Shown: in pieces, positions 10,521 to 20,218 of the stretch | Layout of the letters: each line of letters begins with the position of its first letter | Numbering within the stretch: position 1 is the first letter of the stretch | Source: Vibrio cincinnatiensis | GTDB lineage: Bacteria > Pseudomonadota > Gammaproteobacteria > Enterobacterales > Vibrionaceae | Length of the DNA stretch: 64,000 nt | Assembly: GCF_022113815.1 (NCBI RefSeq) | Contig: NZ_SGOM01000006.1 | Coordinates: 178,537 to 242,536, forward strand | Reading direction: 5' to 3' | The notes under the pieces: model-generated | Databases searched by the model: none | What the model was told of the DNA's origin: nothing | Seen by the model: only the letters and a program-made list of their open reading frames with translations | Translations under genes and position numbers: made by a program

Positions 10521-11963
10521 ATGACACAGGCCCCCCTACGCTTACCCAGTTTGCTACAAGTGATTGTTGCACTGGGTCTGTTTTTATTATTGGCTTTTTC
10601 GTTTACTGCTAAGTTTGATTTACCCATCCAACTCGCCCTTTATATCGGCTGGTTTATTATCATGGTGCTTGGTATTCGCCTTGGTCACCAATACAAAGAA
10701 TTAGAAAAAGCTGCGCTCAATGGTATTTCCAATGGATTGGGTGCGGTATTAATCCTTCTTGCGGTTGGTGCTCTTGTCGGCACTTGGATCGCAGGAGGAA
10801 TTGTTCCAACCATCATTTATTACGGATTAAAAGCGATCCACCCTTCTATTTTCTTGCTGGCGACAATGATCATCTGCTCTTTGACTGCGTTAGCGACAGG
10901 AACCTCTTGGGGAGCCGCCGGAACGGCGGGGATTGCAATGATGGGGATAGGACAAGGGCTCGGCGTCCCAGCGCCAGTGACGGCTGGTGCTGTTTTATCT
11001 GGGTGTTACTTTGGTGACAAAATGTCTCCCTTGTCAGACTCTGTTATTCTCGCCTCATCCATGTCCAATGTTGAAGTAATGGAACATATTAAAGGTATGC
11101 TCCCAATTGCTTTGATTAGCTACATTATTACCGGTTTAATGTTTACTTTATTTGGTTTTCACTACGCAGGTAATGTGGATATGTCTCAGGTTCAGTCGGT
11201 TATCAATGCGATGGAAACTCAGTTTTATATCACGCCATACTCTTTTATTCCGGTATTGATAGTTTTGGGCCTCCTAGCCATGCGTATGCCTTCTTTCCCT
11301 GTCATTAGTTTTGGTTCCTTGCTTGGTATTATTTGGGCCATCATGATTCAAGATGTCGAATTTCTCCCAGCATTCAACACCGCATGGGCCCCATTTAGTA
11401 TTTCATCTGGCGTTGATTTCATTGACTCAATCCTCAATCGTGGCGGCATGTCCTCTATGCTTGGTTCGGTTGCCGTCATTATTTTTGGTCTTGGCTTTGG
11501 TGGACTGTTAGATAAAGTTGGTGTACTAGAAACCATCGCCAAACTGTTTGAACGCCGAGTGACAAATAGTGGTTCACTGGCCACCAGCACGATCGGAACT
11601 GCATTTATGGGTAACGTGTTTGGCTCAGCCATGTACGTTTCGTTGATTCTGACCCCAAAAATTTGTGCCAAAAACTATGACCGCTTAGGTTACCAACGTA
11701 AGAACTTGTCACGAAATGCGGAATTTGGTGGCACGCTAACATCAGGGATGGTGCCATGGAGTGATAACGGTATTTACATGGCAAGCATCTTAGGGGTTGC
11801 AACCCTTTCTTATGCACCTTTCATGTGGCTCAGCTTTGTCTGTATCATTGTCACAATTTTCACTTCATACATGGGATGGTTTGTAGACAAATGTGAGCCA
11901 ACCGCTGAAGCCAGTGCTGAAAATACAGGTGAAGAAACAGAGTTACAACGTCAATCGGTTTAA
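10521..11963 (+). CDS. nhaC: NhaC-family Na+/H+ antiporter
   Basis: A 480-residue inner-membrane antiporter of the NhaC type, expected to exchange Na+ for H+ in sodium and pH homeostasis; some NhaC members move amino acids instead. About eleven hydrophobic segments are visible. Family motifs include ATGTSWGAAGTAGIA in the first half and AEFGGTLTSGMVPWSDNG near the end. ATG at 10521 was chosen because GAGG lies 8 bp before it; an in-frame ATG at 10476 adds 15 residues without a family match. A short acidic C-terminal tail follows the last helix. The transported ion is inferred from family only. Confidence 0.88.
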   Translation: MTQAPLRLPSLLQVIVALGLFLLLAFSFTAKFDLPIQLALYIGWFIIMVLGIRLGHQYKELEKAALNGISNGLGAVLILLAVGALVGTWIAGGIVPTIIYYGLKAIHPSIFLLATMIICSLTALATGTSWGAAGTAGIAMMGIGQGLGVPAPVTAGAVLSGCYFGDKMSPLSDSVILASSMSNVEVMEHIKGMLPIALISYIITGLMFTLFGFHYAGNVDMSQVQSVINAMETQFYITPYSFIPVLIVLGLLAMRMPSFPVISFGSLLGIIWAIMIQDVEFLPAFNTAWAPFSISSGVDFIDSILNRGGMSSMLGSVAVIIFGLGFGGLLDKVGVLETIAKLFERRVTNSGSLATSTIGTAFMGNVFGSAMYVSLILTPKICAKNYDRLGYQRKNLSRNAEFGGTLTSGMVPWSDNGIYMASILGVATLSYAPFMWLSFVCIIVTIFTSYMGWFVDKCEPTAEASAENTGEETELQRQSV

Positions 11964-11986
11964 CCCTCTTCACTAAATCAAAAAAG

Positions 11987-12001
11987 GAGCGTTTATCGCT
12001 C
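11987..12001. terminator. Short hairpin between convergent nhaC and yejK
   Basis: GAGCG-TTTAT-CGCTC, a 5-bp stem flanked by an A run on the left and a T run on the right. It is a weak bidirectional terminator candidate. Confidence 0.45.
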
Positions 12002-12022
12002 ATTTTCCATTTCATGGGGATT

Positions 12023-13027
12023 TTATTGATGTTTTCTCGTCAACTGCTCACGTAAATTGGGTGGCGTGCCTTTGATCGTTAAAGTATCCGTTTCAGGGTC
12101 GTAAAATACTCGTTCACCCATTAATAAACTATCGAAGCTAATGTTAAGCCCACCACCAGCCCCTACATACTTAGTCAATTTCCTTACGGTTGAACGATCC
12201 CCCGGAAAACTTTCTTCCAACTCGTAGCCATGTTCTCGCGTGAATTCAAAAAAACTGGTTCCCTCTTGGCTAGGAGGTAATTCTCCAGAAAGTTCTTTTA
12301 CCTGAACTTCATCGCCCGATTTGATTTGATCATTACAGTAGTCATACACCTGTTTTTTGTAACTGATGGCCTCTTCTTTCTCCAACTTGGCATCACTACA
12401 AAAATCTTCCACTGCTTGCATTAACACAAGATTCTGCTGTTTTGGATCCAACCCAATATCGGCTTGTAAAAAATCCAAGAAAAAATCAGACACTTTACGC
12501 CCAACCCGCCCTTTAATGTAGGAGAGGTAGCGGTTAGAGTCTTTATCTGTTTCAAAGCTAGAGAGATCAACCCTTGCGGCAATATCCATCTTGCTGATAT
12601 CTAAATAATCAGTCGCGCTAATATCTAACCCTTCTGTCACTTTTAAGCTTTGATTTAATGGCAGCAAACCAATAAACAAGAAATGCGTAGACAGCGATTG
12701 ATACTCTGCTAACACAAGAATACCTTCATCAGCAAATGGGTATTTGATCAGTTCATTTTTTAACCTTTGCGCACTCATCTGAGAAAAGGTGTAAAAATCT
12801 TGTTCACCTTTACGCAGAGCGTGCAACCAGCTTTGAACCTCACTGTCGGATTTAAACGAACCAAACCCCTTCCCGGCCTTTGCATTAAAGACACGGTGTA
12901 ACTCAGCGACTAAGTTTTCGGTAGAAGTATCATTATCAAGAGATTGAGTTCGGTAGTTAACCATTAACTCATCGTTATCGTTTTTACATAGTTGATGCAA
13001 AATGACATTGGAAAGGTGCAAACTCAT
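12023..13027 (-). CDS. yejK: Nucleoid-associated protein YejK (NdpA)
   Basis: A 334-residue cytoplasmic protein of the YejK/NdpA (37-kDa nucleoid-associated) family. The N-terminus (MSLHLSNVILHQL) and the YIKGRVGRKVSDFFLDFL block around residues 167-184 are family hallmarks. In E. coli the protein is found with the nucleoid and with topoisomerase IV subunits; its detailed role is unsettled. It is divergent from yejL-yejM, the same arrangement as in E. coli, so the 84-bp gap should carry both promoters. Confidence 0.93.
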   Translation of the reverse strand: MSLHLSNVILHQLCKNDNDELMVNYRTQSLDNDTSTENLVAELHRVFNAKAGKGFGSFKSDSEVQSWLHALRKGEQDFYTFSQMSAQRLKNELIKYPFADEGILVLAEYQSLSTHFLFIGLLPLNQSLKVTEGLDISATDYLDISKMDIAARVDLSSFETDKDSNRYLSYIKGRVGRKVSDFFLDFLQADIGLDPKQQNLVLMQAVEDFCSDAKLEKEEAISYKKQVYDYCNDQIKSGDEVQVKELSGELPPSQEGTSFFEFTREHGYELEESFPGDRSTVRKLTKYVGAGGGLNISFDSLLMGERVFYDPETDTLTIKGTPPNLREQLTRKHQ

Positions 13028-13111
13028 AGTGAAATAATCATCGTACTGGTTTCAGTTGTAAGGCATAGTAGGTTATCATAAGCCGCTTTTACTATCATCT
13101 ATAGAGTCTTT

Positions 13112-13327
13112 ATGCCAATTACATCGAAATACAGTGACGAAAAAGTTGAAACTATCCTGACCGAAATCGCTGCCGTTCTTGATAAACATAATGCGTCTCC
13201 AGAATTAACGCTGATGATCGCAGGCAACATCGCCACAAATGTTCTAAATCACAATGTGGCCAGCTCACAGCGTAAAGTCATTGCAGAGAAGTTTGCTCAG
13301 GCATTAACCTCTTCTTTACAGAACTAA
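13112..13327 (+). CDS. yejL: YejL, UPF0352 protein
   Basis: A 71-residue, mostly helical small protein of the YejL family ([19 protein letters not shown] start; [11 protein letters not shown] core). Its function is unknown. It is the first gene of a two-gene unit with yejM, 34 bp apart, and is divergent from yejK. The length equals that of the family, which makes the ATG at 13112 secure. Confidence 0.92.
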   Translation: MPITSKYSDEKVETILTEIAAVLDKHNASPELTLMIAGNIATNVLNHNVASSQRKVIAEKFAQALTSSLQN

Positions 13328-13361
13328 TTTCATTTACAACACCGGATAAATAGAAAAACCC

Positions 13362-15161
13362 ATGGTAGATAGCGGAAACACATACGGCGAGCGAGTATCA
13401 CGTTTAGTGAGCTGGGGACATTGGTTTGCTTTCTTTAATATCATTGCAGCCATGCTTATCGGTACACGTTACATCACACAAGCGCCATGGCCAGACACAC
13501 TTTTAGGGCAATTTTATCTTGCTTTTTCTTGGGTTGGTCACTTCGGTTTCTTAGTGTTTGCGCTCTACCTTCTTATTCTGTTTCCACTCACCTTTCTTAT
13601 TCCATCACGGATGTTGTTCCGGTTTATTGCGGTTTGTTTTGCCACGTTAGGTTTAACCGTTCTCTTAATTGATACGCAAACCTACCAGACCATCAATTTG
13701 CATTTAACACCAGTCGTATGGGAATTGCTGTTCAGCGATGAAAGTAGCGTGAGTACCGATCTACAGCACCTATTTGTCGTTCTCCCTCTGATATTCTTAC
13801 TGCAATTGGGTTTATCTGAATGGGTATGGCGAAAACAACGTCGGCTTTCTCATAAGCGAGTTGGGCGTCCTTTAGCTGCGGTATTTTTCGTTAGTTTTAT
13901 CACTAGCCATATTATTTATGTTTGGTCTGATGCCTATTTTTATGCACCCGTTACCAGCCAGAAATCTAACTTTCCTCTGTCCTACCCGATGACAGCTAAA
14001 TCCTTTATGGAAAAACATGGCTTACTGGATAGAGATGAATACTTAAAACGGTTGGAAGAAAACCAAAATAGTGTCGATCTGGTTAATTATCCTTTAGAAA
14101 AAATCGAATTTGGTCGCAGAGCAAATCATTTAAATATTGTGGTTGCCAGCGTCGATAATCTACGTGCAGATGTTGTCACCGAGCAACTCATGCCAAATAC
14201 TTACCAGTTTGCCAGCAACGCGCTTACTTTTAGTAATCATTTTAGTTCCAGCAATGATATGTATGGCATGTTTGGCTTGTTCTATGGGCTACCCAGCAGC
14301 TACGCCAGCAGTATTAAAGTACAAGGTACGTTACCCGTTTTAATTGACGCCTTACAAAATCAGAAATACCAATTTGGTTTATTCAGTAGTGATAATTTTG
14401 CAGACCCACTTTTTCAAGAAACGGTCTTTCGAGGCCTGCCTCTAAATCAAGCTCCTTTTGAATCAGAGACCAGCCACGATCAGCAAACCATTCTACGTTG
14501 GACACAATGGGTACAAGAACAAAACTCCCCTTGGTTGAGCTTCATAGAACTCACTACGGTTAGTCAATTTAACACCATGGCTAAAAGCGATAAGCAATCA
14601 ACGACTACCGACAGGCTCCGTAACAGCTATTATGAATCTGTCACTCAGGCTGATCACGAGTTAGCTCAACTCTTTGCTCAACTAGAGTCTTTACAGTTGT
14701 TGGATAATACCATTGTTGTCATTACATCTAACCACGGTACCGAATTCAATGAGACCAAAACAAATAGCTGGGGCGCAAACAGTAATTACAGCCGTTACCA
14801 GTTACAGGTGCCAATGATTATCTACTGGCCAGGTAAAATTCCCACTACATTTACGCACCGATCCAGCCATTTAGATTTTTCAGTCACTTTATTACAAGAT
14901 TTACTGGGCGTCTCTTCTAATCCGAATGATTTCAGTAGCGGTAAAAATTTATTTAATGAGAATAAACGACGCTGGATACTCGCGGGGGACTCACGCGAAT
15001 TAGCCCTTATTACAGAGCAACAAACCACAGTGATAGACAAATTTGGCAACTTCAAGCTGTATGATGAAAACTATCAGCGATTAACCGATGAAAACCCAAC
15101 ACTGCCTATTTTGATGCAAGGGTTGACGGAATTGCAGCGTTTTTATTCAAAAGACAATTAA
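13362..15161 (+). CDS. yejM: YejM (LapC/PbgA), inner-membrane LPS regulator
   Basis: A 599-residue inner-membrane protein with five N-terminal transmembrane segments (about residues 17-190) and a periplasmic sulfatase-like domain. In E. coli it senses lipopolysaccharide and controls the stability of LpxC through LapB and FtsH, and it is essential there. The globular domain has the alkaline-phosphatase-superfamily fold signatures (NIVVASVDNLRAD and ITSNHGTEF), but the usual catalytic Thr/Cys environment is altered, as in the known pseudo-hydrolase members. It is co-transcribed with yejL. Confidence 0.93.
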   Translation: MVDSGNTYGERVSRLVSWGHWFAFFNIIAAMLIGTRYITQAPWPDTLLGQFYLAFSWVGHFGFLVFALYLLILFPLTFLIPSRMLFRFIAVCFATLGLTVLLIDTQTYQTINLHLTPVVWELLFSDESSVSTDLQHLFVVLPLIFLLQLGLSEWVWRKQRRLSHKRVGRPLAAVFFVSFITSHIIYVWSDAYFYAPVTSQKSNFPLSYPMTAKSFMEKHGLLDRDEYLKRLEENQNSVDLVNYPLEKIEFGRRANHLNIVVASVDNLRADVVTEQLMPNTYQFASNALTFSNHFSSSNDMYGMFGLFYGLPSSYASSIKVQGTLPVLIDALQNQKYQFGLFSSDNFADPLFQETVFRGLPLNQAPFESETSHDQQTILRWTQWVQEQNSPWLSFIELTTVSQFNTMAKSDKQSTTTDRLRNSYYESVTQADHELAQLFAQLESLQLLDNTIVVITSNHGTEFNETKTNSWGANSNYSRYQLQVPMIIYWPGKIPTTFTHRSSHLDFSVTLLQDLLGVSSNPNDFSSGKNLFNENKRRWILAGDSRELALITEQQTTVIDKFGNFKLYDENYQRLTDENPTLPILMQGLTELQRFYSKDN

Positions 15162-15186
15162 ATCATGACTTTAAGCTTTTTTCAGC

Positions 15187-15215
15187 TTGACGGTCACGAT
15201 AAAAATAAGTACATT
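15187..15215 (+). promoter_or_regulatory. Promoter of tRNA-Pro
   Basis: TTGACG at 15187-15192 and TACATT at 15210-15215 are 17 bp apart. The start expected near 15222 lies just before the tRNA. Confidence 0.75.
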
Positions 15216-15223
15216 ACGCCCAT

Positions 15224-15300
15224 CGGACTGTAGCGCAGCTTGGTAGCGCACCGTCATGGGGTGTCGGGGGTCGGAGGTTCAAATCCTCTCAGTCCGACCA
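15224..15300 (+). tRNA. proL: tRNA-Pro (anticodon GGG)
   Basis: A 77-nt cloverleaf with 7-bp acceptor stem (CGGACTG with CAGTCCG), encoded ACCA end, GGTTCAAAT T-loop, and the anticodon GGG at 15258-15260. The D-arm and anticodon arm match the E. coli proL tRNA that reads CCC and CCT. It sits alone, with its own promoter and terminator. Confidence 0.98.
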
Positions 15301-15307
15301 TACACCT

Positions 15308-15335
15308 AAAAAAGAGAGCTTCGGCTCTCTTTTTT
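15308..15335 (+). terminator. Rho-independent terminator of tRNA-Pro
   Basis: A 12-bp stem (15308-15319 with 15324-15335) closed by a TTCG tetraloop with a run of six T residues, starting 7 bp after the tRNA. Confidence 0.95.
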
Positions 15336-15432
15336 GCTTTTGTCAGAAAAATAATGGCGGCTATTCAAGCCGCCAAATAATTCATCCCCCTCAATATAAA
15401 CCCAAATAGGGTGATATGAGAGATAGAAAGAC

Positions 15433-15873
15433 TTAAACCCTATTGGGATGGTTTATTATGTGGTCCTCCCAATCGACCACATCAATTTCGTAGACGACTT
15501 TATTGCGGACACTTTCACCAGCAGCATGCATCGCCGCTTTAGAACCGGTAATTAGCGGATGCCACTCAGGAAGCGGCTTACTGTCAGCCAGTAATCGATA
15601 AGCACACGTCTCTGGTAGCCAGTTAAACTCATCGATCTTATCTCTGGTCAGTTTGAGACACTCTTCCCCAGATTCAAAGCGATTAGGATAATCTTTACAA
15701 GCACACGTTTTACTATTTAACCAGCTACAAGCCACATTTGTGTAATAAACGTCATCGCTATCTTCATCCATTAACTTGTGCAAGCAACACTTACCACAAC
15801 CGTCACACAGCGACTCCCACTCTTCTTCTGTCATCTGTTCTAACGATTTGCTTTGCCAAAATGGAATACTCAT
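15433..15873 (-). CDS. ycgN: YcgN, UPF0260 cysteine-cluster protein
   Basis: A 146-residue protein of the UPF0260/YcgN family. It has a cysteine pattern typical of the CxxCxxxCC zinc/iron-chelating cluster ([11 protein letters not shown] near residue 23, then [17 protein letters not shown] and later LPETCAYR). The biochemical role is unknown. The N-terminus [14 protein letters not shown] matches family members in length. It is divergent from a second, smaller protein with a related cysteine cluster at 16025. Confidence 0.92.
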   Translation of the reverse strand: MSIPFWQSKSLEQMTEEEWESLCDGCGKCCLHKLMDEDSDDVYYTNVACSWLNSKTCACKDYPNRFESGEECLKLTRDKIDEFNWLPETCAYRLLADSKPLPEWHPLITGSKAAMHAAGESVRNKVVYEIDVVDWEDHIINHPNRV

Positions 15874-16024
15874 AGCACCTTACTTTTATCAGCGTATTTT
15901 GGTCAGGTGTTATACCCCTCCCTTTTGGAAACTTCAAGTGATGAGCGGGAATTTCACTGTGTATTATGGTGAGATCTGTTAGGATCGACGACCTGATTAT
16001 GACGGTGTCTATAAAGGTGAAAAA

Positions 16025-16285
16025 ATGGATTGTCGACTGGGCTGTGGTGCTTGCTGTATTGCACCGAGTATCTCATCTCCTATTCCGGGAATGCCACACG
16101 GTAAACCTGCTGGGGTGCGCTGTATTCAACTGAATGACGAAGATTTATGCCAACTGTTTGGAAAACCAGAACGTCCAGCGGTCTGCCACCAATTTAAGCC
16201 ATGTACCAGCGTTTGCGGAGAAAGCCAACACCAAGCATTACAAAATTTAACTTTTTTGGAACAAAGCACTCAAAAAATACCGTAG
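16025..16285 (+). CDS. YkgJ-family cysteine-cluster protein
   Basis: An 86-residue protein with the N-terminal cysteine cluster CRLGCGACCIAPS and later RCIQL, DLCQLFG, AVCHQF and CTSVCGE. The even spacing of cysteines is that of the YkgJ/CxxCxxCC zinc- or iron-binding family. The function is unknown. It is divergent from ycgN, which carries a related cluster; whether the two act together is open. AAAGGTG just before the ATG is a usable ribosome-binding site. Confidence 0.85.
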   Translation: MDCRLGCGACCIAPSISSPIPGMPHGKPAGVRCIQLNDEDLCQLFGKPERPAVCHQFKPCTSVCGESQHQALQNLTFLEQSTQKIP

Positions 16286-16405
16286 CAACAATAAAAAAAT
16301 GCTACCTAGCTCTATATTTTTCATTCCTCTGACTTTTCAATACTAGCAAAGCAGTAGATTTTCATCGCTTGGGTTATACCCATGAATTTTATAAGGTTAG
16401 GAATC

Positions 16406-17101
16406 ATGAATAAATATTATGCTGAAGCGTTTGGTACCTTTTGGCTGGTACTCGGTGGTTGTGGTAGTGCGGTTTTAGCCGCAGGTTTTCCTGAAGTTGG
16501 AATTGGCCTACTCGGTGTTGCTCTGGCTTTTGGTTTAACCGTTCTGACGATGGCTTTTGCTATTGGCCATATCTCTGGCTGTCATCTAAACCCTGCGGTG
16601 ACAGTTGGCCTATGGGTGGGTGGTCGATTCTCAACAAAAGATGTTATCCCTTACATTCTTTCGCAAGTGATTGGTGGAGTCATTGCGGGCGCAGTACTTT
16701 ATGTAATCGCAACAGGCCAAATGGGGTTCGATGTCGCAGCCTCTGGTTTTGCCGCCAACGGTTTTGGTGAACACTCACCGGGCGGTTACTCAATGACAGC
16801 CGCACTGGTCTCTGAAGTGGTTATGACCATGATGTTTTTGATCGTTATCATGGGGGCTACAGATTCCCGTGCTCCACAAGGCTTTGCCCCTATTGCCATT
16901 GGTTTATGCCTAACGCTAATCCACTTGATCTCGATTCCTGTCACCAATACATCCGTTAACCCAGCACGGAGTACGGCTGTTGCACTTTTTGTCGGAGATT
17001 GGGCAACATCACAGCTGTGGCTGTTCTGGGTCGCACCGATTGTTGGTGCCGCTCTGGGTGCGTTGATCTACAAACAATTATTAGGTCGCCAGTCGGCATA
17101 A
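16406..17101 (+). CDS. aqpZ: Aquaporin Z, water channel
   Basis: An inner-membrane channel for fast water flux. Both pore motifs are present: Asn62-Pro-Ala in [11 protein letters not shown] and Asn185-Pro-Ala in SVNPARST, with the aromatic/arginine filter Arg188. Six membrane segments and two half-helices fit a 231-residue product. The start at 16406 ([20 protein letters not shown]) is favoured over ATG 16382 since family members begin here and AGG lies upstream. No glycerol-facilitator extras such as a long loop E are present, so water is the likely substrate. Confidence 0.95.
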   Translation: MNKYYAEAFGTFWLVLGGCGSAVLAAGFPEVGIGLLGVALAFGLTVLTMAFAIGHISGCHLNPAVTVGLWVGGRFSTKDVIPYILSQVIGGVIAGAVLYVIATGQMGFDVAASGFAANGFGEHSPGGYSMTAALVSEVVMTMMFLIVIMGATDSRAPQGFAPIAIGLCLTLIHLISIPVTNTSVNPARSTAVALFVGDWATSQLWLFWVAPIVGAALGALIYKQLLGRQSA

Positions 17102-17122
17102 TGCGATTGATGATGTGACTAT

Positions 17123-17154
17123 CTCAAGGCTCCATCATTATGATGGGCCTTGAG
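17123..17154. terminator. Inverted repeat between aqpZ and recR
   Basis: CTCAAGGC-CCATCA pairs with TGATGG-GCCTTGAG with one bulged base and a TTA loop. There is no T run, so it may be a weak or bidirectional terminator for the convergent genes. Confidence 0.5.
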
Positions 17155-17163
17155 AGAAAAGAA

Positions 17164-17775
17164 TTAAAAACCAGAATGAAGTTTTTGTCGCCCCAATAGT
17201 GAATGAGAGAGCGTAGTGCCATCCACTAACTCTAATTCTCCCCCCACAGGCACACCATGTGCAATACGGCTGACCGATATTTGGTGTTCATGACATAACT
17301 CAGCAATGTAATGTGCCGTTGCTTCTCCTTCTACCGTCGGGTTTGTTGCCAGAATCACCTCGCTGATCCCCCCCTTCTGCAAACGAAAATCCAACACATC
17401 TAAACCAATATCACTAGGGCCTATTCCATCGAGTGGGGAAAGGTGCCCCATGAGCACAAAATAGCGACCAGAATATTGTCCCGTCGCTTCTAAAGCAGCA
17501 ATATCGGCAGGACTTTCCACCACACAAAGTTGGCCATTTTCTTGTCGTTTCGCATTACGGCAAATATGACAGACTTCTTCCTCGGTAAAGGTACGACACT
17601 CGCTACAGTGGCCAATTTCAACCATTGCTTGGCTAAGGGCATCGGCAAGCTGTAAACCACCTTTTCTATCTCGCTGTAACAAATGAAAGGCCATACGCTG
17701 CGCTGACTTGGGGCCAACCCCAGGCAGGCAACGTAAGGCCTCCATCAAATGCTCCAGCATATGACTGCTACGCAT
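17164..17775 (-). CDS. recR: Recombination protein RecR
   Basis: Partner of RecO and RecF that helps load RecA at gaps on SSB-coated DNA. The 203-residue protein shows, in order, the helix-hairpin-helix ([20 protein letters not shown]), the four-cysteine zinc finger ([16 protein letters not shown]) and the Toprim domain ([14 protein letters not shown], later [12 protein letters not shown]). The first ATG gives the E. coli length. It is the last gene of apt-dnaX-ybaB-recR, starting 15 bp after the ybaB stop. Confidence 0.97.
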   Translation of the reverse strand: MRSSHMLEHLMEALRCLPGVGPKSAQRMAFHLLQRDRKGGLQLADALSQAMVEIGHCSECRTFTEEEVCHICRNAKRQENGQLCVVESPADIAALEATGQYSGRYFVLMGHLSPLDGIGPSDIGLDVLDFRLQKGGISEVILATNPTVEGEATAHYIAELCHEHQISVSRIAHGVPVGGELELVDGTTLSHSLLGRQKLHSGF

Positions 17776-17790
17776 TATGAATACTCAAGT

Positions 17791-18120
17791 TTAAAATGGC
17801 ATTTTCATACCTGGAGGAAGCTGCATTCCACCGGTAATGGCTGACATTTTTTCTTTCTGAGTCTCTTCAATTCGACGAGATGCATCATTAAAAGCGGCTG
17901 CGATCAGATCTTCCAGCATCTCTTTATCGTCTTCCATCAAGCTTTCATCAATTTCGACACGACGTACACTATGGCTACCCGTTACGGTAATTTTAACCAA
18001 GCCAGCACCAGATTCACCGGTGATCTCCATATTCGCGACTTCTTCTTGTAGCTTTTGCATACGTTCTTGCATTTGTTGGGCTTGCTTCATTAAGTTGCCC
18101 ATACCGCCTTTACCAAACAT
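17791..18120 (-). CDS. ybaB: YbaB/EbfC nucleoid-associated protein
   Basis: A 109-residue DNA-binding protein of the YbaB/EbfC family, a dimer that compacts DNA. Features are the Gly-rich N-terminus ([20 protein letters not shown]), a coiled-coil segment at about residues 9-28, the central sheet and the C-terminal [11 protein letters not shown]. It lies between dnaX and recR, as in most gammaproteobacteria. Confidence 0.96.
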   Translation of the reverse strand: MFGKGGMGNLMKQAQQMQERMQKLQEEVANMEITGESGAGLVKITVTGSHSVRRVEIDESLMEDDKEMLEDLIAAAFNDASRRIEETQKEKMSAITGGMQLPPGMKMPF

Positions 18121-18193
18121 AATTATCTCTCTGGTTTTTCTTCAATCGTTTTAAATAAATGGGGGTAAAATCAATCAATCTCAACCCCACTCG

Positions 18194-20197
18194 TTAAATA
18201 GGTCGAACGCTTTGTTTATCAAACTCTGCATTAAAACGACGCTCAATAAATTGCACGTTCGGGTCTTGTGTTAGGCTCTCTATCGCAAAAGAAAGTTTTT
18301 GTTGGTACAGACGCTCTCTTAACTCTAGTGGGGTTTCCCCCTCTTCTCCGATTGTCACAGTTAAATGACACTCTTCTCCCAGTTGATCATTAATGGCTTG
18401 TAGCAGCTCACTTTGTGCTTTATCTGTATTGAGATGAGCATGAGAAGGTCGTAAGGTTAATGCTATGGAAGAACCTTGTTTTTTGTATGTTGAATTTAAA
18501 GCCAATTGCTCAACTAATTTTGCGGTTTCTAGCCGCTGTATCAATGCAGCCCATTCATTGAGTTGTACAGACTCTGTAATCAATTTTCCAACCATTTCAG
18601 GCGTTTTCTCATGCTCTAACGCTTGCTTGATCTGAGTTGGCGTTAGGTCATTGCTCAGCAAGGGAGCTGGCTCTATATCACCGGAGGGGCGCCATTGATA
18701 CATTTGTTCATCGGGTTGTGCTGGTTCTGGAGCTTGAATACTCGGCGACATCGGCATCGCTGTCGATTGGCTACGTTGGGCCACTCGCTCTAATACCGAC
18801 TGTGGTTTTGCTGATGTCGCACTAGGCTTTTTTGGCGCACTCCCTTTCGGAGTAAGTCCCTTACGCTGAGAACGCAGTTGATGCCGCAACCCAACAACCG
18901 GGGAGGTGGAATTCGATATCGTGCTCGCAGCGACTGGCTCCGATTCTTGTGTCACATTATCTTCAACTGACGGTGATGCTTGAGTTGACGGAACGTTAGG
19001 TTCGGATACGATTTGAGGCACTGAAGAAACCGAAGGCGTCACGTTCGGTACTGATGATGAGGCCTGGGTATCCATCGAACTTTGAGAGACCAGTGAATTA
19101 ACACCAGAAACGTGTGAAGGTCGAAAAGCCATCATTCGTAATACAGTCATCTCAATACCAATTCGCGCAGTCGGAGCCAATGGAAGATCTTCTCGCCCTT
19201 TTAACGCAATTTGATAATAGAGTTGTACATCCTGAGGGGCCAATGAATGTGCCAACCCACTGATTTTTTCTGCATCAGGCAGTGACTTATCAACGCTAGA
19301 TGGCAAAGCTTGACACATAGCAATACGATGTAATTGCGCAGCACATTGTTGCAACAACCCGTCCCAATCGACCCCATTATGAGCAAGCGACTCGATACAG
19401 CTCATGGCCGTCTGTGGTTGTTTACTGCTGATTGCCTGCAATAAGGTTAATGCTTGGTCAGTATCTAGTGTGCCCAGCATATGGGCCACCGTATCATAAT
19501 GTACATGGCCATTGCCGAGTGCAATGGCTTGATCTGTCAAGCTTAATGCATCACGCATACTACCATCAGCTGCATGAGCAATAAGTGACAGAGCTTTAGA
19601 CTCTCGCTCAACCTGTTCAGCTTGAAGAATATGCTCAAGTTGCTGTTGAATATTTTCAACCGTGATCGGTTTTAAATGAAACTGTAAACAACGGGATAAA
19701 ATCGTGACTGGCAACTTCTGTGGATCCGTCGTTGCCAGCAAAAATTTCACATATTCAGGTGGCTCTTCTAGCGTTTTGAGTAACGCATTGAAGCTATGAC
19801 GAGACAGCATATGAACTTCATCAATCAGATAAACCTTAAAACGGCCTCGGGCAGGTTTGTATTGAACATTATCTAGTAAGTCACGGGTATCTTCTACTTT
19901 CGTTCGGGAAGCAGCGTCAATTTCCAATAAATCAACAAATCGACCTTGGTCAATTTCTTTACACGTTGTACATTGCCCACACGGTGCCGAGGTGATCCCG
20001 GTTTCGCAGTTCAACCCTTTAGCAAACAAACGCCCAATGGTTGTTTTACCGACCCCTCGCGTACCACTAAATAAGTAAGCGTGATGAAGTCGATTTTGCG
20101 TTAAAGCATTTTCTAGAGCAGTTAATACATGCGCTTGGCCGACAACTTCTTTAAATTTAGTGGGACGCCATTTTCGCGCTAAGGCTAGATAACTCAT
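18194..20197 (-). CDS. dnaX: DNA polymerase III subunits tau and gamma
   Basis: Clamp-loader ATPase and replisome organiser. The 667-residue tau product has Walker A GTRGVGKT (45-52), the zinc-binding cysteines 64, 73, 76 and 79, a Walker B region followed by the sensor 1 segment, a Pro/Ser/Gln-rich linker (about 370-510) and the C-terminal domains that bind DnaB and polymerase alpha. At codons 455-457 the message reads A-AAA-AAG in the zero frame, after an AGGGAG element; a -1 shift would insert one alanine and meet TAG, giving a 458-residue gamma. It starts 21 bp after the apt stop. Confidence 0.97.
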   Translation of the reverse strand: MSYLALARKWRPTKFKEVVGQAHVLTALENALTQNRLHHAYLFSGTRGVGKTTIGRLFAKGLNCETGITSAPCGQCTTCKEIDQGRFVDLLEIDAASRTKVEDTRDLLDNVQYKPARGRFKVYLIDEVHMLSRHSFNALLKTLEEPPEYVKFLLATTDPQKLPVTILSRCLQFHLKPITVENIQQQLEHILQAEQVERESKALSLIAHAADGSMRDALSLTDQAIALGNGHVHYDTVAHMLGTLDTDQALTLLQAISSKQPQTAMSCIESLAHNGVDWDGLLQQCAAQLHRIAMCQALPSSVDKSLPDAEKISGLAHSLAPQDVQLYYQIALKGREDLPLAPTARIGIEMTVLRMMAFRPSHVSGVNSLVSQSSMDTQASSSVPNVTPSVSSVPQIVSEPNVPSTQASPSVEDNVTQESEPVAASTISNSTSPVVGLRHQLRSQRKGLTPKGSAPKKPSATSAKPQSVLERVAQRSQSTAMPMSPSIQAPEPAQPDEQMYQWRPSGDIEPAPLLSNDLTPTQIKQALEHEKTPEMVGKLITESVQLNEWAALIQRLETAKLVEQLALNSTYKKQGSSIALTLRPSHAHLNTDKAQSELLQAINDQLGEECHLTVTIGEEGETPLELRERLYQQKLSFAIESLTQDPNVQFIERRFNAEFDKQSVRPI
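18822..18846 (-). promoter_or_regulatory. Programmed -1 frameshift signal in dnaX
   Basis: On the coding strand the slippery heptamer A-AAA-AAG lies at 18833-18827, phased so that the first A ends the CCA codon. An AGGGAG Shine-Dalgarno-like stimulator lies about 7 nt upstream. After a -1 shift the next codons are GCC and TAG (stop at 18824-18822). This is the layout of the E. coli dnaX site. I saw no strong stem-loop downstream. Confidence 0.85.
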
Positions 20198-20218
20198 GAA
20201 ACCTTCCGTTTTGGCTAT

